Of a DNA stretch of 64,000 nucleotides, positions 43,131 through 51,436 are shown one piece after another. Made by a program: the position numbers and the translations under genes. Below the pieces are notes generated by a model. That model made no database searches and was not told where the DNA came from. It was given only the letters and a program-made list of their open reading frames with translations. The first letter of the stretch is position 1; the number at the start of each line of letters is the position of its first letter. Origin of the DNA: CAZAMB01 sp964501365 (GTDB taxonomy: Bacteria > Planctomycetota > Phycisphaerae > UBA1845); the NCBI GenBank assembly GCA_964501365.1, contig CAZCST010000011.1, forward strand, positions 36,650 through 100,649, written 5' to 3'.

Positions 43131-43886
43131 ATGGACGAACCCATCAGCTCGTCGGAAGTGCTAACGTCTCCGCAGCAGGAGTACGACACCCTCCAACACG
43201 TCTCGCGTGAATTCCGTTGTTCGTATCTCCCCGGCCGCATGGCCCGTCACGAGGTATATCAGGTCACTCGACTTGATGGGGCGGCTTATGAGCACCTGCT
43301 TGCGCGAGGCTTTCGCCGCAGCGGTTCGATCGTCTACAGGCCGCGCTGCCGTGGGTGCAGCGAGTGTCGTCAGATTCGCGTGCCTGTGGACCAGTTCTCG
43401 CCTACGGATTCGATGCGCAGAGTCATGCGTCGCAACGGCGATCTCCGCGTCGTTGTGTCACCGTGCGCTTTCACCGAGGAAAAGCACTCGCTCTTTCAAC
43501 GCTACCTTGACGCCCAGCACGATCGATCGATGGCCCGCGATAGCGAAGCATTCCGCGAATTTCTTTGCGAATCGCCGATGGACTCGCTTGAATTCCAGTA
43601 TTTCCACGGCGAGAGACTCGTCGCCGTCAGCACCGCCGACTGCGTTCCCAACGGAGTAAGCAGCGTCTACATGTACTTCGATCCCGACGAAGCCGCGCGC
43701 AGCCTCGGGACATACTCCATCCTGTGGGAAATTGAGCACTGTCGCCGCGAAAAACTGCCTTACTATTATCTCGGCTACCTCATTTCCGGTTGCGCAAAAA
43801 TGGAATACAAGGCCCGCTTCCAACCCTTCGAAATTCTGGTCGGCCAGGATCGCTGGCTCGGATTTCGCGCGCGGAGCAGCGCGTGA
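43131..43886 (+). CDS. bpt: bacterial arginyl/leucyl-tRNA-protein transferase (Bpt/Ate)
   Basis: 251 aa. Cys motif YRPRCRGCSECRQIRVPV near the N-terminal third, preceded by RSGSIV; then KHSLFQRYLDAQHD, LVAVSTADCVPNGVSSVYMY, FDPDEAARSLGTYSILWEIE and YYYLGYLISGCAKMEYKARF, all hallmarks of the ATE/Bpt GNAT-fold family. It adds Leu to N-terminal Asp/Glu of proteins destined for ClpS-ClpAP. Homology begins at ATG 43131, although the frame is open further upstream over the DUF554 gene. Confidence 0.94.
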   Translation: MDEPISSSEVLTSPQQEYDTLQHVSREFRCSYLPGRMARHEVYQVTRLDGAAYEHLLARGFRRSGSIVYRPRCRGCSECRQIRVPVDQFSPTDSMRRVMRRNGDLRVVVSPCAFTEEKHSLFQRYLDAQHDRSMARDSEAFREFLCESPMDSLEFQYFHGERLVAVSTADCVPNGVSSVYMYFDPDEAARSLGTYSILWEIEHCRREKLPYYYLGYLISGCAKMEYKARFQPFEILVGQDRWLGFRARSSA

Positions 43887-45088
43887 CCGGCTCTATACCC
43901 CCCTGCCGTGACCTCCTGTCACGAGAATTCCAGCGGATCCTGCTCGTAAAACCCAGTTCTCTGGGCGATGTCGTCCACGCACTGCCTGTGTTGCACAGTC
44001 TCCGCAGGCGTTACCCCAGGGCGAAAATCGACTGGTTGATCGGTTCGGCCTTCGCCCCCCTTCTGGAAAACAATCCCGACCTCAACGAGTGCATATTGTT
44101 TGATCGCAGGAAATTGTCGCGGTTGGGACTAAGTATTGGTTCCACTCGTGAATTCATGCACCTGGTTGCTGATTTGCGTCGCCGCCGATACGACCTGGTC
44201 ATCGATTTGCAGGGGCTCTTTCGATCCGGCTTCCTCACCTGGGTTTGCGGAGCCCCCGTTCGACTGGGATTTGCCGAGGCCCGCGAGGGCGCCGCATTTT
44301 TTTACACGCACAAGATTCCTCCTTCTCCAACCAACACCCACGCCGTAGATCGCAATTTGCGATCCGGTGAATGGCTCAACCTTGAATCCAGTCCGGCCAT
44401 CTTTGATTTTGGATTGGACGAACCCCTGCGCGCCAACGCCGGCGCCGTCCTTCGGCTGCACGGAGTGGAAGAGCAGGATCGCTTTCTCGCAGTCGCACCC
44501 GGCGCCCGTTGGGAAACCAAACTCTGGCCTCAGTCCAACTTCGTCCAAACCATTGACGCAATCGTCGAGAATTCTGAGTTGCGCTGCCTCCTCCTCGGCG
44601 GTCCTGAAGATGCGCCGCTCTGCAATCAAATTGCCGGGCGTTGCCGAAACAGAACAATTTCGCTCGCAGGAAAGACGTCCATCCGGCAATTGATCGCAAT
44701 CCTGGAGCGCGCCTCCGTCGTACTCTGCCACGACAGCGCCCCGATGCACATCGCTGCGGCACTCAACCGCCCGCTGGTCTGCCTCACAGGCCCTACCAAT
44801 CCCGCGCGTACCGGCCCCTACCGCCGCCTCGACGATGTGCTCCACCTGCAATTACCCTGTTCACCGTGTTACCTGCGAAAACTCTCGCAATGCGGATACG
44901 AGCACCGTTGCATGAAAGACCTTCGGGTGGAGGACGTGGTTGCCCGCGTGCGCTCGCTCGCCGCGATCCGTACCCGTGCCGCCGGCGCGCAGGCCCCTCC
45001 GGGCGATTCCGAAATAGAAACAAAATCAACCTTGAAAAGTGTGCGCGCAAATCCGTCCCCCCTCGCAGAAAGGACAAGAGGGGAGTAA
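43883..45088 (+). CDS. family 9 glycosyltransferase (ADP-heptose:LPS heptosyltransferase-like)
   Basis: 401 aa. ILLVKPSSLGDVVHALPVLH at the N-terminus, YDLVIDLQGLFRSGFLTW, LAVAPGARWETKLWP, LLLGGPEDAPLC, SVVLCHDSAPMHIAAALNRP and CLTGPTNPARTGPY are the GT9 signature, with a Cys-rich C-terminus (CSPCYLRKLSQCGYEHRC) seen in WaaC/WaaF/WaaQ relatives. GTG 43883 overlaps the bpt stop (GTGA); earlier starts would overlap bpt. Heptose versus other sugar is not decidable here. Confidence 0.9.
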   Translation: MTGSIPPCRDLLSREFQRILLVKPSSLGDVVHALPVLHSLRRRYPRAKIDWLIGSAFAPLLENNPDLNECILFDRRKLSRLGLSIGSTREFMHLVADLRRRRYDLVIDLQGLFRSGFLTWVCGAPVRLGFAEAREGAAFFYTHKIPPSPTNTHAVDRNLRSGEWLNLESSPAIFDFGLDEPLRANAGAVLRLHGVEEQDRFLAVAPGARWETKLWPQSNFVQTIDAIVENSELRCLLLGGPEDAPLCNQIAGRCRNRTISLAGKTSIRQLIAILERASVVLCHDSAPMHIAAALNRPLVCLTGPTNPARTGPYRRLDDVLHLQLPCSPCYLRKLSQCGYEHRCMKDLRVEDVVARVRSLAAIRTRAAGAQAPPGDSEIETKSTLKSVRANPSPLAERTRGE

Positions 45089-45139
45089 TAACCATTGACC
45101 CCATCAACAGTAGTGGATTCTGAGACTATGTTGGGGTGA

Positions 45140-45715
45140 TTACTTCTTCTTCGTGCCCTTTGATTTCGAAGCGGGTTTCGACTTGACCGGTTTGCCCGAC
45201 TTCGCCTTGGCCTTGTCGCCTGACTTCCCCGACTTGGTCTTTTTCTGTTTCTGGTCCGAAGGCCGGCCAGGAATGCGCAGCGGCGTGCTCTTGGCCGCCA
45301 CACGCTCGACGGATTTTGCCGGCGCTTCGCGTACTTTCGCCTTCTTCGCCTCCTTGGGCTGCGGGGGCTGGTCCACCTTCGCCGACGCCTCCATGATTTG
45401 AAGGTGCATGTAATACCCGTCTCGCGTAAGCCTTTCCAGCTGCGCCTCCGCCTCCTCGCGTTCCACCGACTTGAACAGCGTTACATTCATATGCCCCGAT
45501 CGACCAACGATCTTCCACTTGAATACGATCGGCTCCTTGATGCCCAGCGATTTTCGGCCGGGGACCGGCCCTCCCGGCGCACTCGCCGGAAGGCCTGCAA
45601 CAGGAGGAACCACGATGCCGTCGTCCACCACATCGACTTCGACTTCCGCTTCTGGTTCGAGTTCATGCTCCTCAGCCGGAGCAACCGTTTCTTTCTTTTT
45701 CGTCTTGCTTGCCAT
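45140..45715 (-). CDS. lysine-rich-tailed protein of unknown function
   Basis: 191 aa. Acidic N-terminus (EEHELEPEAEVEVDVVDDG), a small central domain (IVFKWKIVGRSGHMNVTLF, REEAEAQLERLTRDGYYMHL) and a 60-residue Lys/Ala/Ser tail (KQKKTKSGKSGDKAKAKSG) reminiscent of histone-H1-like or AlgP tails. ATG 45715 is chosen at MASKTKKKE; an upstream Arg-rich extension overlaps the tRNA promoter. It may bind nucleic acid, but the central domain is not recognised. Confidence 0.7.
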   Translation of the reverse strand: MASKTKKKETVAPAEEHELEPEAEVEVDVVDDGIVVPPVAGLPASAPGGPVPGRKSLGIKEPIVFKWKIVGRSGHMNVTLFKSVEREEAEAQLERLTRDGYYMHLQIMEASAKVDQPPQPKEAKKAKVREAPAKSVERVAAKSTPLRIPGRPSDQKQKKTKSGKSGDKAKAKSGKPVKSKPASKSKGTKKK

Positions 45716-45756
45716 CTGTTGTCTCAGTGATTGCCGCCGGTTCCCACGCCGCGATC

Positions 45757-45784
45757 TGGACCGCCGCGAGATCAATACTATAAT
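45757..45784 (+). promoter_or_regulatory. promoter of tRNA-Arg
   Basis: TGGACC (45757-45762), a 16-nt spacer and a perfect TATAAT (45779-45784), 48 nt before the tRNA. Confidence 0.6.
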
Positions 45785-45832
45785 GCGACCTTGCCTGCTG
45801 AGTCGAGTGCCGGCCGGTCAAATGCGAATTTC

Positions 45833-45906
45833 GCGCCCGTAGCTCAATTGGATAGAGTGACTGGCTTCGAACCAGTAGGTTGCAGGTTCGAGTCCTGCCG
45901 GGCGTA
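45833..45906 (+). tRNA. tRNA-Arg (anticodon TCG)
   Basis: Acceptor GCGCCCG/CGGGCGT, TAGCTC D-arm start, anticodon stem ACTGG/CCAGT with loop CTTCGAA (anticodon TCG, reading CGA), T-arm GCAGG-TTCGAGT-CCTGC, discriminator A. No CCA is encoded. Confidence 0.95.
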
Positions 45907-45945
45907 GTATATCATGGGACCGGCCGGCCTTCTTATTACCTCAGT

Positions 45946-47019
45946 CTAGGGCTTGATCTTGCTCATCCGGTCGCGCAAAGGCCTCGAAATCGTCTCTCCT
46001 CGCATGTCGTCGACGTTGGTGAAGAGCACGAAAACCAACCCCAAATCGTCAACATTCACGTATAGCGAATTGAACACTTCGTTGCCGCCCGCCGTCGAAA
46101 TGGTCCGCTTGCCGAGCCGGCCTTCGTGAAACATCTGATCGCGGTATTTTTTGGTCGCCTTGCTCGACATCACCCGCCCGGAGAGCGCGGCATCGAACCA
46201 TTGATACAATTCCTCAACCGTGGACAGCATTCCGCCGTTGCCGCGAAGATTCCACGAGGGCCCATCCTCCATCCACTTATGGTCCAGCGGAGTGCCCCAG
46301 CGCTTGCCCTCTGAGTATCCGACGGCCAATTCCTCGTTTTTCCATCCCGGTATTTTGTACCCGATTCGCTTGACCCCTGACGGCTTCAGAATTTCCTCCA
46401 CCATATACTGCTCATAGGGCTTGCCGGAGACCTTCTCGATCACTGCAGCCAGAAGGCTGTACCCCACATTGGAATAGTTGAACTTCTCACCGGGAGGTGA
46501 AATCAGCGGCGCCGCCATGAGCTTTCCCATCACTTCGTCCCGGGTGGCCAACTCATAGTCATCGCCGAAAATATCCGGAAATCCTGCTTTGTGGTCAATG
46601 ACGGTTTGCAACGTGATGCCGGCTTTGTCCGGCGGGACCTTCTCAAAATATTTGCTCAGCGGATCGTCAAGCGACAATCGGCCCTCAGACTCCAGCTTGA
46701 TCATCGCCGCCTTGGTCATGGGTTTGACAATCGAACCGATGTCGAACCCGGTGTCCGTCGTCATCTTCTTGCCCGATTCGCGGTCGGCAAAACCATACGC
46801 TTTGTGCAAGATGATCGTACCCTTGTCCGAAAGGAGTACGACTCCGCAGAATCCTTTGGGTTCAAGTGTACCCAGGTACGCTTCCACCTCTTTGGCAAAA
46901 TCAGCCGTTGTGGCGGGTAATTCAGTGGGAAACTTGTAATCGTCGGGTTTTTGGGCGAATAGTGTTGAACTGAGGATCGCGGTTGCGCAGAATAGGCTTC
47001 GAGCGGGGTGAAAATACAT
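45946..47019 (-). CDS. secreted serine hydrolase (beta-lactamase class C family)
   Basis: 357 aa. Signal (SLFCATAILSSTLFAQ), SIVK at 96-99 (FDIGSIVKPMTK) and YSN at 182-184 (FNYSNVGYSLLAAV). The third motif, HxG, is not obvious: the corresponding stretch reads TISTAGGNEVFNSL. It lacks the DUF3471 domains of the 4.4-kb paralogue. ATG 47019 has GGAG about 9 nt upstream. It ends 40 nt from tRNA-Arg, convergently. Confidence 0.87.
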   Translation of the reverse strand: MYFHPARSLFCATAILSSTLFAQKPDDYKFPTELPATTADFAKEVEAYLGTLEPKGFCGVVLLSDKGTIILHKAYGFADRESGKKMTTDTGFDIGSIVKPMTKAAMIKLESEGRLSLDDPLSKYFEKVPPDKAGITLQTVIDHKAGFPDIFGDDYELATRDEVMGKLMAAPLISPPGEKFNYSNVGYSLLAAVIEKVSGKPYEQYMVEEILKPSGVKRIGYKIPGWKNEELAVGYSEGKRWGTPLDHKWMEDGPSWNLRGNGGMLSTVEELYQWFDAALSGRVMSSKATKKYRDQMFHEGRLGKRTISTAGGNEVFNSLYVNVDDLGLVFVLFTNVDDMRGETISRPLRDRMSKIKP

Positions 47020-47689
47020 GGATGTTGGCTCCAAAAGAAACAGCTCGCCCGACTCCGTGGATTCTGTTATCTGTCGGGATTATTGCAAGTCCCCACCATT
47101 GGCCGAGGGCTCTCCGCCATTCAGCGGCCTCATCAGATTCGATTCCGCCTTTTTCGAACAGCGCGCCCCCCATCTTGCCCAGACTCTGCTCGGCGGCGTC
47201 ATGGTCCGCCGTATCCGGGGCATCATTCGGCGCGCCCGACTGCTGGAGGTCGAAGCCTATTGCGGACCAGCCGACCTGGCCTCTCACTCCTCAAAGGGGC
47301 GCACTAACCGTACCGAAGTAATGTTCGGCCCGCCGGGCCGAGCCTATGTCTATTTCATTTACGGCATGCACTGGATGTTCAACATTGTCTGCGGCGTCGA
47401 AGGCGAAGCCCACGCCGTACTGATTCGATCAGGTCAGGCCATCGACGGTTGGGATGCCAACCTGCTGGGACCTGCCCGTTTCGCCCGAAGTTTTGGCATA
47501 GCCCGCCCCGACAATGGTCTGGACCTTTGCAACGACGAAATTCAACTCTTCGCCGATCCGTCGTACACCCCGCGAGTCGTCAAAGCCAAACGCGTCGGCG
47601 TCGACTATGCCGGCCACTGGAAGAACCGCCTTCTCCGCTTCATCGATGCCAACAACCCTCAGTCCTCAAAACTGCGCGTTCGCGGCTAA
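47018..47689 (+). CDS. mpg: 3-methyladenine DNA glycosylase (Mpg/AAG family)
   Basis: 223 aa. AAG motifs: ARLLEVEAYCGPADLASHS (catalytic Glu in EAY), GRTNRTEVMFGPPGRAYVYF, IYGMHWMFNIVCGVEGE, AVLIRSGQA and NLLGPARFARSFGI. It excises alkylated purines. Homology begins near residue 38 (LIRFDSAFFEQRAPHLAQTL). ATG 47018 overlaps the start codon of the divergent hydrolase gene (CATG); a GTG at 47057 is an alternative that would leave room for promoters. Confidence 0.92.
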   Translation: MDVGSKRNSSPDSVDSVICRDYCKSPPLAEGSPPFSGLIRFDSAFFEQRAPHLAQTLLGGVMVRRIRGIIRRARLLEVEAYCGPADLASHSSKGRTNRTEVMFGPPGRAYVYFIYGMHWMFNIVCGVEGEAHAVLIRSGQAIDGWDANLLGPARFARSFGIARPDNGLDLCNDEIQLFADPSYTPRVVKAKRVGVDYAGHWKNRLLRFIDANNPQSSKLRVRG

Positions 47690-47784
47690 ATTTGGAAACG
47701 GCATCGGCACATCGGGAACTTTTTGAGGCGCGAAGTGTCAAAGAATCGGTAAAATGGTGCCGGCTTAACCGAAAGGAAGAATGA

Positions 47785-49386
47785 ATGAATCTTCGTACAT
47801 ATCCATCGACCGTGATGATTATCGCGTTTATCGGCCTGTCGCCCGCAAGTCTCAAGGCTCAGCCCGCTTCTTCCAAGCCCACCCCGCAGCCGGCGGGGGC
47901 GGCGCAGTCTGCCTCCGGAGAATCTACATCACTCACCATCTACAGCGCTGCCAAACCGGGCGGCGTTCCGGCCGAGATGTATCAACCCGGAATGCAGGAA
48001 AACGTGTACGGTGTCCAGTGGCGGCAGCAGATTCCAGGCTACGCAATCGTGCGGCAGGATCGCCCCATTACGCTTGACGCCGGGCGCAGCACGGTTCGCT
48101 TTCGCGACGTGGCCGCCATGATTGATCCAACGACGGTTAGCTTCGCGTCGCTGACCGATCCCACCGGCACGCACGTATTGGAGCAGAGTTTCGAATTCGA
48201 TCTGGTCAGCACGCAAAAGCTGATGGAGCGGTTCATCGACAAGGAAGTGACCATAGAACAAACCATCGGCGACAAAATCGAGGCCTACACCGGCGTGCTG
48301 CTCAGCGCCCAGGGCGGGCTGGTTTTGAAAATGCCCGATAGCGGCGTGCGCGTCATCAACGGCTATTCCAATGTGCGCTTTCCTGAACTGCCTGGCGGGC
48401 TGCTCACCAAGCCCACGCTCGTTTGGGAGGTGGCCACTGACAAGCCCGGTGAGCACAAAACCCGTGTTGCGTACGAAACCAAGGGAATTACGTGGTGGGC
48501 GGATTACAACGTGGTGTTCGCCGAGGGTAAGGATGCCAACAGCGGCCTGCTCGACATCGGCGCATGGGTGAGCGTGCTCAATCAGTCTGGCGGTTCCTAT
48601 CGAGACGCAAAACTCAAGCTCATCGCGGGCGATGTAAACCGCGCCCCGGAACCGCAGCCGACGATGATGGAAATGAAGAGCCGCCGCGCCGTGGCAGGTG
48701 CGATGGCCGAAGACGCCGGCTTCGAAGAGAAGGCCTTCTTTGAATATCACCTGTACACACTAGGCCGCCCCGCAACGATCCCCGACCGATCCACCAAGCA
48801 AATCGAACTCTTCCCGGCCGCACGGCAGGTTCCATGCGAAAAGGTGATGGTGTATTACGGTCTGGAGCAGCGTTATCCCTATTACGGCAGCCCGATGGTG
48901 GACCGCAACTTCGGGGCGCAGTCGAACACCAAGGTGGACACCTATCTGCAATTCAAGAACAAGAAGGAAATCGGCATGGGCATGCCGCTTCCATCGGGGC
49001 GGATTCGGGTGAGCAAGCTCGACACGGCCGACGGAAGTTTGGAGTTCATCGGCGAGGACGCCATCGATCACACGCCCAAGGATGAGTCGGTGCTGATCAA
49101 GCTTGGCTCCGCGTTCGACGTGGTTGGCGAGAGGAAGCAAACGGACTTCAAAGTGGACTCCAGCCGCAACCGGATGGAGGAGACAATCGAGATCAAGGTC
49201 CGCAACCACAAGGCCGAAAAGGTCAAGGTCATCGTCAAGGAAAATCTCTACCGCTGGACGAACTGGGAGATCACCCAGAAGACGCACCCATTCGAGAAGA
49301 TCGACTCGCGCACCATCCACTTCCCCGTCGAAATCGAAAAAGACGGAGAGGCGACGATTCGGTATACGGTCTTGTACACTTGGTAA
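47785..49386 (+). CDS. secreted DUF4139-type protein
   Basis: 533 aa. Signal (STVMIIAFIGLSPASLKAQ). DUF4139 pattern: LTIYSAAKPGGVP, YAIVRQDRPITLDAGRSTVR, IEAYTGVLLSAQGGLVLK, TKPTLVWEVATDKPGEHKTR, VAYETKGITWWADYNVVF, FEYHLYTLGRPATIPDRSTK, VKVIVKENLYRWTNWEITQ. AAAGGAAG precedes ATG 47785. Related proteins are annotated only as mucoidy-inhibitor-like or unknown function. Convergent with the nitroreductase, 18 nt apart. Confidence 0.82.
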   Translation: MNLRTYPSTVMIIAFIGLSPASLKAQPASSKPTPQPAGAAQSASGESTSLTIYSAAKPGGVPAEMYQPGMQENVYGVQWRQQIPGYAIVRQDRPITLDAGRSTVRFRDVAAMIDPTTVSFASLTDPTGTHVLEQSFEFDLVSTQKLMERFIDKEVTIEQTIGDKIEAYTGVLLSAQGGLVLKMPDSGVRVINGYSNVRFPELPGGLLTKPTLVWEVATDKPGEHKTRVAYETKGITWWADYNVVFAEGKDANSGLLDIGAWVSVLNQSGGSYRDAKLKLIAGDVNRAPEPQPTMMEMKSRRAVAGAMAEDAGFEEKAFFEYHLYTLGRPATIPDRSTKQIELFPAARQVPCEKVMVYYGLEQRYPYYGSPMVDRNFGAQSNTKVDTYLQFKNKKEIGMGMPLPSGRIRVSKLDTADGSLEFIGEDAIDHTPKDESVLIKLGSAFDVVGERKQTDFKVDSSRNRMEETIEIKVRNHKAEKVKVIVKENLYRWTNWEITQKTHPFEKIDSRTIHFPVEIEKDGEATIRYTVLYTW

Positions 49387-49404
49387 TGAGACCTGCGCAA
49401 AACC

Positions 49405-50001
49405 TCAAAAGTTAAAAGAGCCCTCGCGGGCGATTTCGGCGACTGGTTTGCGATTGGTCGGAATTTCGCGTTCGCGGAGCTCGGACGGCAGCGAGGCGGG
49501 GTCGCCGGGTTTGCCGATGGCGATCATGGCCTCCACGGCAAAGTCATCAGGGACTTTGAGTTGCGTGCGTGCCTTGTCGCGGTCGAAGCCGGCCATGCCG
49601 TGCGCAACGAGTCCCATGTCCGCTGCCTGCAGGCAAAGATTCTCAAACGCCGCACCGGCGTCAAACGTATGCACGGGGTTGGGCTTGCCGTTCATAGTAA
49701 AAGTCTTCTTGGAGAGCACGACAACAAGCACAGCCGCTTTATTGCACCAGACCTGATTTGCCTGCATCAGCAGGCCGAAGAAATCATTCCAATGCTTCTG
49801 ACCATTCCGCGCGTACAGGAATCGCCACTCCTGCTCGTTGTAGGTCGAAGGCGCCCAGCGGGCAGCCTCGAAAAGCGTCATCAAATCCTGCTCGCTCAGC
49901 GCCTCGCCGCTCATGGCCCTCGGCGACCAGCGCTTCAGAAAGAGTGAGTTGATCGGGTATTCGGCCTTACGCGTCTTACCTGCATTGGGCATGTTTGGCA
50001 T
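49405..50001 (-). CDS. nitroreductase family protein
   Basis: 198 aa. FMN-binding pattern: FLKRWSPRAMSGEALSEQD, LMTLFEAARWAPSTYNEQEW, HTFDAGAAFENLCLQAADMG, LVAHGMAGFDRDKARTQL and AMIAIGKPGDPASLP. These are NAD(P)H-dependent flavin reductases of nitro compounds, quinones or flavins. ATG 50001 has GGAG 8 nt upstream. The frame continues upstream 9 codons through a 7-bp tandem repeat (AAGTTCA), which is not used. Confidence 0.9.
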   Translation of the reverse strand: MPNMPNAGKTRKAEYPINSLFLKRWSPRAMSGEALSEQDLMTLFEAARWAPSTYNEQEWRFLYARNGQKHWNDFFGLLMQANQVWCNKAAVLVVVLSKKTFTMNGKPNPVHTFDAGAAFENLCLQAADMGLVAHGMAGFDRDKARTQLKVPDDFAVEAMIAIGKPGDPASLPSELREREIPTNRKPVAEIAREGSFNF

Positions 50002-50100
50002 GGAAAAGCTCCGAAGTTCAAAGTTCAAGAACGGCGAAGCGTTTTCATGACGATGCTACGCCGATACCCTACCATGTTACCATATCACCCAATCGTCACA

Positions 50101-51222
50101 TCACCACGGATTGTGCACGTGGCAGGCTTGCCCCGTCTTTTCGATGTAATCCTGATGATATTCCTCCGCCGGGTAGAAGGTCTTGGCCGCTTCCACTTGC
50201 GTGACAATCTTCTGTCCCCCAAATTTCTTCTTCTCAGTGAGTTCCTTGATATACTCCTCGGCCTGCTTCTTCTGTTCAGCGTTTGCATACCAGATCCCGG
50301 ATCGGTATTGATCACCATGATCAGGCCCCTGACGATTGAGCTGCGTAGGATCGTGCATCTCGAAAAACGCTTCCAGCAGGCGTCGATAGCTGATCTTGGA
50401 AGGATCAAATAGGACTTTCACTGTTTCCGCGTGCCCTGTCGTGTCGCTGCAGACCTGCTTGTAGGTTGGGTTATCCACCCCGCCCTGCATATACCCGCTA
50501 ACCGCATCGATCACGCCCGGACCAATCTGGAAGTAATGTTCCAATCCCCAGAAACACCCGCCCGCGAAATACGCGGTTTCGGTTTTCTCTGAACTAGCAG
50601 ACTTTGCAGACTTCGCGTCAGGCTTGGGCTCGGCGCCCTTGTCGTAAAACTTCAGCGACGCCGAGTTGAGGCAGTGCCGCTCTCCGGTGGGTTTTGGTCC
50701 GTCGTCGAACACGTGGCCCAGGTGGGAGCCGCAGCGTGCGCAATTGATTTCCGTGCGCACCATTCCATACGCGAAGTCCGACTTGCGCGATACATGCTCG
50801 GGATCGAAGGGTGCATAGAAGCTGGGCCAACCCGTGCCGGAGTTAAACTTGTGGTCGCTGGAAAACAGCGGCAGGTCGCACACCGCGCAGGCGTAGACGC
50901 CTTCCTTCTTATTATCGAGCAATCCACCGCAGAAGGCCCGCTCAGTGCCCGCTCGCTGCGTAATCTCGTAGGCTTCTGGAGGAAGCTTCGAGGCGAGTTC
51001 CTCAACCCTCTCTCGTGGAAGTGGGGTGATATCGTAACCGGATTTCGAGTAGCGGGTCATATTGTTTCCTTTCGATGCCGTCGCGTCAGATTGTGCGACC
51101 GATGCATTTTCGACAGCTTGTGCCGTTGCCTTGGAATTCCCCGATCGGTCGCAACCGGCGACAAACAGGAGAACCGCCGCAACAACAAGGCCAGATCGCA
51201 AAGCCTTTGAATGAGAGTCCAT
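50101..51222 (-). CDS. msrBA: lipoprotein methionine sulfoxide reductase MsrB-MsrA fusion
   Basis: 373 aa. Lipoprotein signal with lipobox VAGC (Cys24). The MsrB domain (about 55-195) has zinc cysteines C112/C115 and C161/C164 and catalytic C184 (RHCLNSASLKF). The MsrA domain (about 215-365) has catalytic C223 (GGCFWGLEHYF), YMQGGVDNPTYKQVCSDTTG, HDPTQLNRQGPDHGDQYRSG and a C-terminal Cys (GQACHVHNPW). The order B-A is the reverse of the more common A-B fusion. GGAGG precedes ATG 51222. It would repair oxidised Met in exported proteins. Confidence 0.94.
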   Translation of the reverse strand: MDSHSKALRSGLVVAAVLLFVAGCDRSGNSKATAQAVENASVAQSDATASKGNNMTRYSKSGYDITPLPRERVEELASKLPPEAYEITQRAGTERAFCGGLLDNKKEGVYACAVCDLPLFSSDHKFNSGTGWPSFYAPFDPEHVSRKSDFAYGMVRTEINCARCGSHLGHVFDDGPKPTGERHCLNSASLKFYDKGAEPKPDAKSAKSASSEKTETAYFAGGCFWGLEHYFQIGPGVIDAVSGYMQGGVDNPTYKQVCSDTTGHAETVKVLFDPSKISYRRLLEAFFEMHDPTQLNRQGPDHGDQYRSGIWYANAEQKKQAEEYIKELTEKKKFGGQKIVTQVEAAKTFYPAEEYHQDYIEKTGQACHVHNPW

Positions 51223-51391
51223 GTTTTTCCTCCACAAGGATAACTGATTCTGCCCGGTCAGAGCACAATTGCCAACGTGTCTGAGCATCTACGCTTCGCC
51301 AAATCGCCAGGTTCCCGGATTCGCATGTCAGATTGGGACATGCACAAATTTCCACAAGAATGTAGAGCGGCAGGACATCTATTGTTGTTCA

Positions 51392-51421
51392 TTGACTTTA
51401 GGGTGTTTCGTCTGATAAACT
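51392..51421 (+). promoter_or_regulatory. candidate promoter of the M4 metalloprotease gene
   Basis: TTGACT (51392-51397), an 18-nt spacer and TAAACT (51416-51421). GAGGGG (51426-51431) and ATG 51437 follow closely, so the leader would be short; a slightly shifted -10 (GATAAA) is also possible. Confidence 0.4.
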
Positions 51422-51436
51422 ATATGAGGGGATTTC

